A DNA stretch of 64,000 nucleotides, from contig NZ_WLZW01000001.1 in NCBI RefSeq assembly GCF_009707665.1, forward strand, positions 1,302,001 to 1,366,000, in the 5' to 3' direction. This DNA is from Planomicrobium sp. YIM 101495 (GTDB lineage Bacteria; Bacillota; Bacilli; Bacillales_A; Planococcaceae). Positions within the stretch are counted from its first letter, which is position 1, and each line of letters starts with the position of its first letter. Positions 35,816-44,867 of this stretch are shown in pieces. The notes beneath the pieces were generated by a model. The model searched no databases, had not been told where the DNA came from, and saw nothing but the letters and a program-made list of their open reading frames with translations. Made by a program: the position numbers and the translations under genes.

Positions 35816-38050
35816 TGATTGAATGAACGCCTCAAATTCAGCTGGCGCGATCGGTTTCGAGAAAAAGTAGCCTTGACCGATGGTGCATCCCTGTTCGACC
35901 AGTAACTTCCTCTGATTTTCATATTCGACCCCTTCCGCGACAATCGTTAAATTCAAATTCAGCCCTAGGTCAATGATCGTTTTCACCATCGGATCCATTA
36001 CATCAGCATCCAGCTCATCCACGAATACTTTGTCGATTTTCAATGTATCGATTGGTAACTTCTGCAGCATATGCAATGAAGAGTAGCCTGTGCCAAAATC
36101 GTCAATGGAAATTTTTATTCCCATTTCGCGCAGAGCGCCAAGAATCTCTTGGCTTTCCTTGATGTTCTGCAGGATGCTTTCGGTAATTTCCAGCTCCAGG
36201 TACTCGGTATCGAGCGTGGTTTCATCCACGATTTTCCGGACTGAATCTAGGAACTTGTGGTTTTTGAATTGCAGCACCGATACGTTCACCGACACGGTTA
36301 ATGAAGGCAAGCCCATCTGCTGCCATTGCTTGTTCTGCCTGCAGGCTTCCCGCAGCGCCCATTCCCCGATGGAAACAATTTGTCCTGTCTCTTCGGCAAC
36401 CGGTATGAATTCAGCCGGAGAAACCGAGCCAAGCTCAGGGTGGTTCCATCGTAACAAAGCTTCCATCCCGATCACTTCGTTATTGTAGAGATTGACTTTT
36501 GGCTGGTAATGGAGCTGGAGTTGATTCTTCTGGATCGCTTTTTTCAATTCTGTTTCAATGGTCATCTTCCGGGCTTTTATCCGGCTTAGTTCGGCATTGA
36601 AAAATTTATAGTCATTTTTGCCATTTTCTTTCGACAGATACATTGCGGCATCCGCATTTTTCATCAATTCTTCCAATGTCCGGCCATGCGCAGGGGATGT
36701 GCTTATACCGATGCTCGGCGTTACATTCACTTCATATTCACCAATACTCAAAGATTCCTGGAAAAGATCCAGTAACTTCTCAGCAACTTCAACACATTTT
36801 TCATTTGTTGCATTCGTAATCACTATGGTGAACTCATCTCCACTCAAACGAAAGAGGAGCATCTTCTTATCAATCACTGATTCCAGCCGTCTGGCAGTCC
36901 CGATAAGCACTTGATCCCCGGAATGATGACCAAGTGTATCGTTCACTACTTTGAATTGATCCAAATCAATCAATAGGAGTGCCGTCTTACTGGAAGGGTA
37001 GTCATTCAGGAGACGTCTAACTTCTTTAACGAAACTGCCCCGGTTACGTAACCCAGTCAGCGGGTCATGGTAAGCCAAGTGCCTGTATTGCCCCACCAAT
37101 TGCTGGTTTTTGCGGAGAACCTGCAGCTGGTTGCCAAGCACCAGCAGAAACGCTGCTGACAATCCTGCAGTGAGCGCATTAAGCTCCCACTGATTGCTGT
37201 AAATAACCAATACAAAGAGCGTCAGAATACTTACGTAAGGGAAAAGCGCCACTTTATCCCTGACTGAATCTTTGACCAGCCATCCAGGAGAACCCATTCC
37301 CGGTTTTGCATAATACGCTGCAAAACCGATGAACAACGTGGCCAGCATCCAGATAAGATCAACAGAATGGCCGACGCGGTAGGTTTCCTCGAAAGAGAGA
37401 TAGGCAAATATGAAATCGGCTGCTATCTGGAGGGAAAAACCGGTGAGGCACAACAAAAGGATTTCCTGCTGTTTATGTTTCTGGATCAAATAATACAAAA
37501 TGGTAAGGACGAATAAAATCGTCAAATCCACCACCGGATAAATTAAAGTAGTCAAAGTCACCAGCCATGATTCCCCGGACAATTCCAGAACCGGCTGAAT
37601 CAAATAATGGAAACTGATTGCTCCCACCGTAATCATAAATACAGTGATATTGAAAATAAAGGATTGGCCGGAAAACCCACTGCTCAACTCCCGGATTTTC
37701 GAAATCAAGGCTGCCAGGAAAAAGAAGTAGGCAACCAGCCAGATCACATATGATACATTTGTTGAATCCATCGCTCCTTGGCTGATTTGGAAGGAAAGCC
37801 ACAGCCAACTGGAACTCAGGTGGACCGCCACCCCAACAAATAGTAACCGCCAGAAGTTCTTCTGCCTGCGCCCAGCATTTCGGTAAGCCAAGAAAAGCCA
37901 CGTCAAGCTTACCGATCCGACAAGAATTTGAAGCACATTCATACCGATGTAAATCAGCCCAGGACTTTCCTGGAACGTAATCGTCCAAATGTAAAACAAA
38001 GAAATTAGCGATACCATAAGCGAAATGGGAAAACTGTTATTTTTAAACAT
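35780..38050 (-). CDS. Membrane-bound GGDEF-EAL cyclic-di-GMP protein
   Basis: 756 residues. Eight to nine N-terminal membrane helices (about 5-305), then a GGDEF domain (HDPLTGLRNRGSF near 330; active-site motif SGDEF) and an EAL domain (GMEALLRWNHPELG, DDFGTGYSSLHML, final FFSKPI). Both active sites look intact, so the protein could make or break cyclic di-GMP, probably tuned by a membrane signal. The last eleven residues (RPWEGKGSTGF) and the stop codon are encoded by inverted-repeat copy C and replace the original C-terminus. ATG at 38050 is near AGGAGGAACAGCC. Confidence 0.88.
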   Translation of the reverse strand: MFKNNSFPISLMVSLISLFYIWTITFQESPGLIYIGMNVLQILVGSVSLTWLFLAYRNAGRRQKNFWRLLFVGVAVHLSSSWLWLSFQISQGAMDSTNVSYVIWLVAYFFFLAALISKIRELSSGFSGQSFIFNITVFMITVGAISFHYLIQPVLELSGESWLVTLTTLIYPVVDLTILFVLTILYYLIQKHKQQEILLLCLTGFSLQIAADFIFAYLSFEETYRVGHSVDLIWMLATLFIGFAAYYAKPGMGSPGWLVKDSVRDKVALFPYVSILTLFVLVIYSNQWELNALTAGLSAAFLLVLGNQLQVLRKNQQLVGQYRHLAYHDPLTGLRNRGSFVKEVRRLLNDYPSSKTALLLIDLDQFKVVNDTLGHHSGDQVLIGTARRLESVIDKKMLLFRLSGDEFTIVITNATNEKCVEVAEKLLDLFQESLSIGEYEVNVTPSIGISTSPAHGRTLEELMKNADAAMYLSKENGKNDYKFFNAELSRIKARKMTIETELKKAIQKNQLQLHYQPKVNLYNNEVIGMEALLRWNHPELGSVSPAEFIPVAEETGQIVSIGEWALREACRQNKQWQQMGLPSLTVSVNVSVLQFKNHKFLDSVRKIVDETTLDTEYLELEITESILQNIKESQEILGALREMGIKISIDDFGTGYSSLHMLQKLPIDTLKIDKVFVDELDADVMDPMVKTIIDLGLNLNLTIVAEGVEYENQRKLLVEQGCTIGQGYFFSKPIAPAEFEAFIQSRPWEGKGSTGF

Positions 38051-38196
38051 GGCTGTTCCTCCTGTGCGTCAAAAACCGGCATGTCCAATCCACTTGCTGA
38101 TAAACAATCTCTCAAAAAAATAGCCTTTCCATCATTTTACTAATACGAGATTAGAAATTCAAATTATTTCAATGAAGTTAAACTCGATTTGCAATC

Positions 38197-38321
38197 CCGT
38201 GCTCGGCACAATTCCGTAAGTCGCATAAACGTGAAAACACCAAACCCAGGAGGATTCCCTTCCTAAGCTTGGTGTGTTGCAAATTATACAATTGTCATGT
38301 GTTTTCTGAGGCTCCCTCCCC
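38197..38321. repeat. Degenerate MITE-like element, copy D
   Basis: Keeps the cacaattccgtaag left-hand motif, the acgtgaaaacaccaa... core with ttcctaagcttggtgtgt forming a hairpin, and a reduced right end (tgtgttttctgagg). It adjoins copy E directly. Confidence 0.55.
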
Positions 38322-38478
38322 ACTCCCTGTGTACGGTACAATTGATAACAATTCCGCTCGGCGGATAAAAATACAACCCAGGCGCGGGAAAGTTAATTCT
38401 ACGGACTTCTCAAATTCTTCCTTAATAAAATGTATTGTATTTTCTGAATTCTGTAGAATTGTTTCTTACACTGAGACG
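38322..38478. repeat. MITE-like inverted-repeat element, copy E (157 bp)
   Basis: Left end actccctgtgtacggtacaa, right end gaattctgtagaattgtttc then ttacactgagacg. Nearly identical to copy H (39753) over its whole length, so these two share a recent ancestor. Confidence 0.85.
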
Positions 38479-38626
38479 AAAAAATTATTCATGACAATTC
38501 CACTTCTTCCATAAAAAAACAAGACGCCTTGCTCCAGAATATAGAATCCTTAAGCTCGGCGCCTTCTCTTCATTCAATTGTTATGTACTTTCAGAATTCT
38601 GTAGAATTTTTTATTTCCCTAGGTCG
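38470..38626. repeat. MITE-like inverted-repeat element, copy F (157 bp)
   Basis: Starts within the last nine bases of copy E and ends (ccctaggtcg) one base before the stop codon of the following gene. Core hairpin aagacgcc ... ggcgcctt (38521-38566) resembles copy C and could act as that gene's terminator. Confidence 0.78.
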
Positions 38627-39088
38627 TCATTTTAACGCGTGCACACCCGTAATTTCTTCCATCAGTTGCTTCCAGTCGTCCCGGCTGAAATCATACATCT
38701 CCAGCTCGATCTTCCGCAACACCATGTGAATACTGTCGAACTTCTCATCTGAGCGGAACCGCCACCAACTTTTTACCGTCGGAGCCCGCTCACCTGGCGG
38801 GTAATAATACAGCGTCTCTTCCGGGTTCATGACCTCCTCGACCCGGTCCATATCCAGATATCCGTGCGGAAAATCAATGTACAGCCCAAGCGACGCTTTA
38901 TGCGGCGTGATGTAGCCGATCTTATAAGTCGACTCGCCGTACCGCGCTTCCAGCGACTCGCTCCACGGGACCGGCTTGTTGCTAGCGATCAGCAAGCGAT
39001 CACCCTTGTCCGGTTCGATCCGGCAGTTCGGCAGACTCTCGAAAACCTCGAGCATCTCGCTCATTTTTTTGCTGACTAATCTGTTCAT
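38627..39088 (-). CDS. Hypothetical protein, 153 residues
   Basis: ATG at 39088 has AAGGAG six bases upstream; a longer frame to 39112 lacks a site. The protein is soluble and rich in charged and aromatic residues, with segments YKIGYITPHKASLGLYIDF, YYYPPGERAPTVKSWW and a helical C-terminus. I do not recognise the family; the hydrophobic-strand pattern resembles small alpha/beta DUFs of Bacilli. Its stop codon abuts inverted-repeat copy F. Confidence 0.7.
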   Translation of the reverse strand: MNRLVSKKMSEMLEVFESLPNCRIEPDKGDRLLIASNKPVPWSESLEARYGESTYKIGYITPHKASLGLYIDFPHGYLDMDRVEEVMNPEETLYYYPPGERAPTVKSWWRFRSDEKFDSIHMVLRKIELEMYDFSRDDWKQLMEEITGVHALK

Positions 39089-39183
39089 AGTAGGCTCCTT
39101 TTTTAAAAGCATGCATGCGCTTGGAATGGCGCACTAACGTCCATTGCTTGTTTTCACCATTTTACCACCTCTCCGCTCTTCCC

Positions 39184-39309
39184 GCTCCCTTAAGCTTTCC
39201 TTTACAACTTCGCTGGACGCGAAAAAGACGCCTTGAGCTTGGCGTCTTCTCTCGATTTAATTGTCGTGTAGTTTCAGCACTCTGCAGAATCCCTTCCTTG
39301 CGATCCAGC
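39184..39309. repeat. Degenerate MITE-like element, copy G
   Basis: Retains the aagacgcc ... ggcgtctt hairpin (39225-39248) and a recognisable right end (cagcactctgcagaatccct). The left end is shortened and diverged. Confidence 0.55.
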
Positions 39310-39330
39310 CACCTGAACCTCCATTCAATA

Positions 39331-39725
39331 TCACCCTAAATAACGGTGATACAAAGTTTTCGCTTCAGGAATGCTTTTTGTTCCATGAATCAAAACACGG
39401 CCGTCCTTAAAAATGACGAGGCGATGGTGTGTGGTCGAGAAAGACAGCAAATATAGATTGCGCGAAACCGTTCCTTGCTGCGCGGACAGCGCTTTTTCTA
39501 AGCTTTCCAAGTCCCTTTCTAGCGGTTCGGGAGGATGGATCTGCACCGTGTCCCTTCCGCACAAAACCGCAGTTTCGTTTGGTTGGAGAAAGAAAGGTAA
39601 GGATACGTGCGCCCCGCCCCGCAAGAAGGGCTATCTTCTTTTTTAACCTGATCGACATTCATAGAAGAATGATGGTTTTTGCAAAGGTCGAACGAGACCA
39701 GCTTATTTCTCAACTGAACTCTGTC
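39331..39725 (-). pseudogene. C-terminal remnant of a MoeB/ThiF/HesA-family adenylyltransferase
   Basis: Reading from the right: KLVSFDLCKNHHSSMNVDQ then DSPSCGAGRTYPYLSF in one frame, a frameshift near 39570, then ETAVLCGRDTVQIHPPE and the family's terminal strands RLVIFKDGRVLIHGTKSI...LYHRYLG in the next. This is the last third of ThiF/MoeB proteins that adenylate sulfur-carrier proteins; the ATP-binding N-terminus is missing. One Cys of the usual CPxC zinc site has become Ser. Truncated next to repeat copy H. Confidence 0.72.
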
Positions 39726-39752
39726 TTCAACCAAAATTTTTCATCACTCTCC

Positions 39753-39909
39753 ACTCCCTGTGTACGGTACAATTCATGACAATTCTGCTCAGTGGATAAA
39801 AATACAACCCAGATGCGGAAAAGGTAATTCCACTGGCTTCTCGAATTCTTCCTTATACAAATGTATTGTATTTTCTGAATTCTGTAGATTTTTTTCTAAC
39901 ACAGGGACG
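39753..39909. repeat. MITE-like inverted-repeat element, copy H (157 bp)
   Basis: Ends actccctgtgtacggtacaa and tctaacacagggacg. It separates the MoeB/ThiF remnant from the IS66 tnpA remnant, and its right inverted repeat replaces the C-terminus of tnpA, showing that the element or its recombination broke that gene. Confidence 0.85.
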
Positions 39910-40119
39910 AAAAAATTCTCTCACAGGCTCCTCCACCCTACAGGCGACCCAAGCGGTCTCAGGTTTTTGTTTGGAGATGGGCGACTGTTTGCGCAACCAG
40001 TATTTCATCGTATGGATTTTGACGTCATTTTTCTCGCACCATTTGGCCAATGGTTCTCCACTTTTTCGATATTCGCTGATTTGACCTGACCAATACAGGA
40101 CTTTCTCTTTTCTTATCAA
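39910..40119 (-). pseudogene. IS66-family accessory protein TnpA remnant
   Basis: TTG start at 40119 with GGGAGGAG upstream; about 70 genuine residues including ISEYRKSGEPLAKWCEKNDV and TMKYWLRKQ, the conserved IS66 TnpA (Orf1) core, ending at EEPVREFF. Beyond 39910 the frame runs into repeat copy H. No tnpB or tnpC is found nearby, so the element is a relic. Confidence 0.75.
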
Positions 40120-40240
40120 AGAAACTCCTCCCAGAAATTCAATTCTGGAAAGAGTATCTCACGAAGAATCTTCTATTAAAACGTGTTCGCTATTTGACGC
40201 TTACTTATTAAGACAATTCCTTTTTCTGAATTACCTTGAA

Positions 40241-40279
40241 AAAAATGTCCCCAAAAACCAGTATGGTTTTCAGAGACAT
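40241..40279 (-). terminator. Terminator of the opp-peptidase-CocE operon
   Basis: Stem arms atgtccccaaaaacc (40245-40259) and ggttttcagagacat (40265-40279), with a T-run on the minus strand at 40239-40244. It lies about 60 bases after the CocE-like stop. Confidence 0.78.
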
Positions 40280-40338
40280 CATTATTGGCATTCAATTCGT
40301 TTATAAATACTGAATTGCGTTTGATACAAGCGGACTTT

Positions 40339-42390
40339 TTACTGAAAATCCCTAGGAACTTCTTTCTCCCACATCTTCCGGAAGACTTCCTCCCCATTCT
40401 CAAAAGCCACCAACGTATTGATCAAATAAAAATTTTTCTCGTCACTGGACATTTCGCTATGGCTTTCCACTTTCGTTTGCCAGTCATCACGCTTCACTTC
40501 GAGTTCCCACTCGCATTGCACGTGAGCAGATAAAGGATCTTTTTCCTTGATGGTGAAGGTGTTTTTGTTTTTGCTTCCGTATTGGATGCCGTTGGAAGGC
40601 AATTTTCGTTCGCCTTCATCCGAAAAGTCCTCGAGTCTCCAGACGCCTGTTGTGACGTCGTTGATAACGTTTCGTGTGCGGTTTTCTGTCCGGATGATTT
40701 CTCTTTCCATGACTTCCGCTGTTTCGGGACGTTCGAATTGGATGGAATCATCCTGTTCCTGCGGTGTCCGGACCGGCAGCTCAAGACTTGTCTTTTCGCC
40801 CGTATGAATTGTTAATATCACGGGTTTCGGTGACGGCCATGCCTGTGGCCACGACGTTGGCGATACAGCCAGCTCCAGCTGATGACCTTTCGGGATTTCC
40901 TGACCCAATGCATCCAGTTGGATGGACACTTGATATTTTTTACCTGGTTCCAGATGTTCAGGGAATTCATGTGAATCCCGGTGCGTCAGGTTGAGCATTC
41001 CCCAGCTGATTAACGTGGATTCTCCTGTTGGCGCTTTATCGCATAAACGCACAGCCATCGACGCCTGGGGCTGATCGCTGGAGACTTCCACGTGAAATAC
41101 AGGGTGTCCGAGCATTTCAATGGTTTCTTCGAGCGGGCTTGAGGTGAACACCACAGATTTGCCGTTGTCCAGACGCTGGTCACCGGGTGCGTCGCCTGGT
41201 TGTCCAAATGGACAGTACAACCCTGTGTACATTCCTTGTTCCTGAACACTGGGGACAAAGACGTTTCCTGTTTCATCTGCTGTCTCGCCCAACTCATTTT
41301 CTTTCAAGTACAGCTTTTTCTTCGAAACGTTTGGAGATGGCCAGGCTTCATCCGCCACCCATTTACCCGGGCGCTGATCGTATGTAACAGCAGGCAATTC
41401 ACTTTCCTGAATCCAGGAGATCAGTTTTGGATCTTCTTTCACTCCGGTATCCGTTCCTTTTAGCCATTGATCCCACCAGCGCAGGCATTCCTGCAGGAAG
41501 CCGATTGCCGGTTCCGGCGTGGCAACTTCCGGGTACTCATGTGCCCACGGGCCGATTAATCCTTTGCTGTTTTCGTTTGGAAGGTTCTCCATCATCCGGA
41601 AGATGGCATCTGTATAGCCATCCTGCCAGCCGCCGACGGCAAACACAGGAATCGTTATTTTCGAATAATCCTCGCACACGGAACCGTGCTTCCAGTAATC
41701 ATCACGGCGCTGGTGCACCATCCATTCTTCGACGAATGGCGGCGTGTTTTCCAGTCGATCGAACCAATTCTTCCGCCAGCTTTCCCCAACTATTGCAGGG
41801 TCTTGAGGTCTTGCATTATAGACAAACATCGTCGAAGCCCACCACAGCATATCAGACGCTAAAACATTTCCGCCCCGGTAATGGACGTCGTCTGCATATC
41901 GGTCGTCAGTGGAGCAAAGGGTGATAATGGTCTTTAAATGTGGATTCTCGCGAGCTGCAATCTGCAGTCCATTGAATCCGCCCCATGATTTCCCGATCAT
42001 TCCGACCGAATCTGTCGCCCACGGCTGGCTGACGATCCAATCGATTACTTCCAGCGCATCGTCCTGTTCCTGCTTCGTGTATTCATCGAGCAGGATGCCG
42101 TCTGAATCACCCGCTCCCCTGATATCAACACGAATGCTTGCATAGCCATTGCCTGCGAAATACGGGTGTCTGATGGAATCGCGAATCGCCGTAAAATCAT
42201 TCTTTCGGTAAGGAAGGTATTCCAACACAGCAGGAACCGGGTTTTCCCATGCATCCTCCGGCAGCCATATGTCGGCTGCTAAACGCGATCCGTCCGACAT
42301 CGGGATAAAAACATGTTCCAGTTTCTTAATCTGTTTCGGAAATTCTTTTACCGTTTTACGATTTCCTGAGTCTTTTACGTTAAAAACCAT
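40339..42390 (-). CDS. CocE/NonD family serine hydrolase (X-Pro dipeptidyl-peptidase-like)
   Basis: 683-residue S15-type alpha/beta hydrolase. Oxyanion/arginine region RVDIRGAGDSDG, nucleophile elbow GKSWGG with Ser135, later WAHEYP with the catalytic His region, and a C-terminal beta-sandwich (X-Pro dipeptidyl-peptidase C-terminal domain). Family members cleave X-Pro peptides, glutaryl-cephalosporins or esters. It follows the M32 carboxypeptidase by 44 bases in the oligopeptide operon, so an intracellular peptidase acting on imported Pro-containing peptides is the best guess. No signal peptide. Confidence 0.88.
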   Translation of the reverse strand: MVFNVKDSGNRKTVKEFPKQIKKLEHVFIPMSDGSRLAADIWLPEDAWENPVPAVLEYLPYRKNDFTAIRDSIRHPYFAGNGYASIRVDIRGAGDSDGILLDEYTKQEQDDALEVIDWIVSQPWATDSVGMIGKSWGGFNGLQIAARENPHLKTIITLCSTDDRYADDVHYRGGNVLASDMLWWASTMFVYNARPQDPAIVGESWRKNWFDRLENTPPFVEEWMVHQRRDDYWKHGSVCEDYSKITIPVFAVGGWQDGYTDAIFRMMENLPNENSKGLIGPWAHEYPEVATPEPAIGFLQECLRWWDQWLKGTDTGVKEDPKLISWIQESELPAVTYDQRPGKWVADEAWPSPNVSKKKLYLKENELGETADETGNVFVPSVQEQGMYTGLYCPFGQPGDAPGDQRLDNGKSVVFTSSPLEETIEMLGHPVFHVEVSSDQPQASMAVRLCDKAPTGESTLISWGMLNLTHRDSHEFPEHLEPGKKYQVSIQLDALGQEIPKGHQLELAVSPTSWPQAWPSPKPVILTIHTGEKTSLELPVRTPQEQDDSIQFERPETAEVMEREIIRTENRTRNVINDVTTGVWRLEDFSDEGERKLPSNGIQYGSKNKNTFTIKEKDPLSAHVQCEWELEVKRDDWQTKVESHSEMSSDEKNFYLINTLVAFENGEEVFRKMWEKEVPRDFQ

Positions 42391-42434
42391 ACTTTCTTAT
42401 CCAACCTTTCTTGCTGCTTGCCCAGCAATTTTTA

Positions 42435-43931
42435 TTAAACCTCATACAAATCACTGTATTTTCCAGTCAAGTACGTGATCAAATAATCTGGGTTAAGCGG
42501 CTCATTTGTGGCATTCATTAAGATATCGAGCGGCTTTTTGCTTTTTCCGTATTGGTACACATGATCCGTCAGCCATCCCTTAATCTGTTCCAATTCATTG
42601 TTCCGGACCCGCTGCTTCACATGCAGTTCTTTATCCATCGTGTGATGAAGCTGCGCAGCGTACATCATGCCTATTGTATATAAAGGAAAATAACCAAAAT
42701 CTCCGCTGGACCAATGGATGTCCTGCAAGATCCCTTCCCGGTCAGAAGGTGGAGCGACGCCAAGATAGTCTTTCATTTTTTCATTCCAGATTCCCGGGAG
42801 GTCGCTCATTTTGACCTCTCCGTCCAATAACGCCTTCTCCAGTTCATAACGGATCATGATGTGGAGTGGATAGGTGACTTCGTCTGCTTCGACTCTGATC
42901 AGAGAAGGCTTCACGACATGGCTCGATTGGTACAAGTCGCTCGCCGTCAAATCATGAAATTCCTTCGGCGCATGAGTTTTGAATACATCCAGGTTCGCTT
43001 CCCAAAATTCTTTGCTGCCATGAATGAAACTCTCCCAATAAAGGGCCTGGGACTCGTGCATCCCCATCGAACTCACTTCTGCCAGAGGGGTGTTTCGCAA
43101 TTTGTCTGCAAAATTCTGTTCGTATAAGGCATGTCCGCCTTCATGAAGGGCGCTCGATACAGATTCCCGGAAATCATTCGGGTTATACCGTGTCGTAATC
43201 CGGACGTCGTTCTTATGAAATGCGAATGTATAAGGATGGACGGAAGTATCCAACCGGCCAGCCTGACCGTCAAATCCAATCTTGCTCAGCAAAGCCAAAC
43301 TCAATTCTTTTTGGTTTGCCTCCGGGAAATATTTCGTCAGTTTACTTTCGTTTATTTCCTTGTCGCTTCCATTGATTCTGCCCAGCAAATCAATAATCGC
43401 CGTTCTCAATTTCGGAAACACACCATCCAAAAGTTCCACTGTCATGCCCGGTTCATATTGATTTAATAATGCATCGTACCGGTGGGCATCATAGCCCCAA
43501 TAATCGGTGAATTGCTGATTATACGCAACCATCTTCTCCAAATAAGGCTGAAAAAGCTGAAAATCCGATTGTTTTCTTGCCTCCTGCCAGACCGCTTCTG
43601 ACTTGGCTTTGAGCATGACGAATTCTTTATGTAATTGCTGCGGAATCTTCCGGTTCTTATCGTAAAGCGCTTCGCATTCCAGGGCAATTTGCCGGAGGAG
43701 TTCATCATCCGGATCCTCTTTAAACAGGTCAATATAATATTTCATTTTGTCAGATGTATTAAGTTGGTGGAGTTTCTCCGAGATGTAACCGACTGACTCG
43801 AGCCGGTCATCCAACCCTTTTGGGGGGATATTTGCGTGCGTGTCCCATTGCATCATGAACGTGATGTTCTTTAATACACTTTGCTCTTTGAGCAGTGCCA
43901 AAAACGCGTCTTTCTCCTTCTGTATTACCAA
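42435..43931 (-). CDS. M32 family metallocarboxypeptidase (thermostable carboxypeptidase 1 type)
   Basis: 498-residue all-helical zinc carboxypeptidase. The HEGGH site (263-267) is followed by the family's ESQALYWE stretch with the third zinc ligand Glu. It removes C-terminal residues from peptides in the cytosol. It lies 27 bases after oppC, so uptake and trimming of peptides are co-expressed. Start at ATG 43931. Confidence 0.92.
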   Translation of the reverse strand: MVIQKEKDAFLALLKEQSVLKNITFMMQWDTHANIPPKGLDDRLESVGYISEKLHQLNTSDKMKYYIDLFKEDPDDELLRQIALECEALYDKNRKIPQQLHKEFVMLKAKSEAVWQEARKQSDFQLFQPYLEKMVAYNQQFTDYWGYDAHRYDALLNQYEPGMTVELLDGVFPKLRTAIIDLLGRINGSDKEINESKLTKYFPEANQKELSLALLSKIGFDGQAGRLDTSVHPYTFAFHKNDVRITTRYNPNDFRESVSSALHEGGHALYEQNFADKLRNTPLAEVSSMGMHESQALYWESFIHGSKEFWEANLDVFKTHAPKEFHDLTASDLYQSSHVVKPSLIRVEADEVTYPLHIMIRYELEKALLDGEVKMSDLPGIWNEKMKDYLGVAPPSDREGILQDIHWSSGDFGYFPLYTIGMMYAAQLHHTMDKELHVKQRVRNNELEQIKGWLTDHVYQYGKSKKPLDILMNATNEPLNPDYLITYLTGKYSDLYEV

Positions 43932-43958
43932 TTAAATGCCTCCTCACTTACTTTCCTG

Positions 43959-44855
43959 TTATCTGCGGTTGCTCTTCGGATCGAAGGCATCCCGCAATCC
44001 GTCTCCGATAAAGTTAATGGAGAGAACCGTCAATAAAATGCCTAAGCCTGGAGGAATCCAGGCTTCCGGATGGTCCCGCAAAACCCGGATATTCTGTGCT
44101 TCAGACAGCATATTCCCCCACGTTGGTGTTGGCTGTGGAATCCCCATGCCGATGAAACTCATTCCTGATTCCACAATGATCATGGTTGCCATCATCAAAG
44201 TAGCGTTTACAATGATTGGCCCAATCGCATTCGGGAGGAAATGCTTTGTAATGATGCGGAAATCGCTTGCTCCCAACGACTTGGCACTTAAAATGAATTC
44301 CTGCTCTCTCAAAGACAGGAACGATCCCCGGATGATCCGGGTCAGACTCGGCCAGGTCGTAATCGCAATGATGGTGACGAATACACTGATTGTCACTTCA
44401 TCAAGAATGGCAATGATTGTCAGCGCAAGTACGAAAAACGGCAGAGCCAGGAATAAATCCGCCACTCTCATAATCAGACTGTCGATTCGGCCGCCATAGT
44501 AACCGGCTATCGAACCTGTCACAAGACCAATCGCCAAAGAGAACAGCGTGGCTGCGAAGCCTACAATCAACGAGATCCGGCCGCCATATAACAGACGTGC
44601 AAAATTATCTCTTCCAGAGCCGTCTGTCCCCAGAATATGCTCACTCGAAGGGCCTTGCTCAATCAGCATTAGGTCGCCCTTTGTCGGATCGTGCTCCGTC
44701 AGCAACGGAGCCAGTATCACCGCTAAAATGATAAGTGAAAGTGTAATGACGCCGGCCACAGCCAGTTTATTTTTCATGAACCGTTTCAAAGTTAATTGAA
44801 ACGGCGTTTTATTTACTGTTTTCAGATCACTTTTTTCTGTATTGTTTACAACCAT
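43959..44855 (-). CDS. oppC: Oligopeptide/dipeptide ABC transporter permease (OppC/DppC type)
   Basis: 298-residue permease with six membrane segments, the first after a cytosolic KRFMKNKLAVAG, and the EAA-like loop EQEFILSAKSLGASDFRIITKHFLPN. It ends in GLRDAFDPK(S)NRR, the usual OppC tail. Partner of the preceding OppB, 12 bases away. Confidence 0.93.
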   Translation of the reverse strand: MVVNNTEKSDLKTVNKTPFQLTLKRFMKNKLAVAGVITLSLIILAVILAPLLTEHDPTKGDLMLIEQGPSSEHILGTDGSGRDNFARLLYGGRISLIVGFAATLFSLAIGLVTGSIAGYYGGRIDSLIMRVADLFLALPFFVLALTIIAILDEVTISVFVTIIAITTWPSLTRIIRGSFLSLREQEFILSAKSLGASDFRIITKHFLPNAIGPIIVNATLMMATMIIVESGMSFIGMGIPQPTPTWGNMLSEAQNIRVLRDHPEAWIPPGLGILLTVLSINFIGDGLRDAFDPKSNRR

Positions 44856-44867
44856 CTGCTGTCCACC

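Noticed and set aside
38322..38626. Tandem repeats at 38-40 kb as a CRISPR array
   Set aside because: Units are about 157 bp with inverted ends, not short direct repeats with unique spacers, and no cas genes are present.
39853..39909. C-terminal residues RPCVRKK and beyond as part of TnpA
   Set aside because: They are a translation of the inverted repeat of element copy H, not of the original gene.
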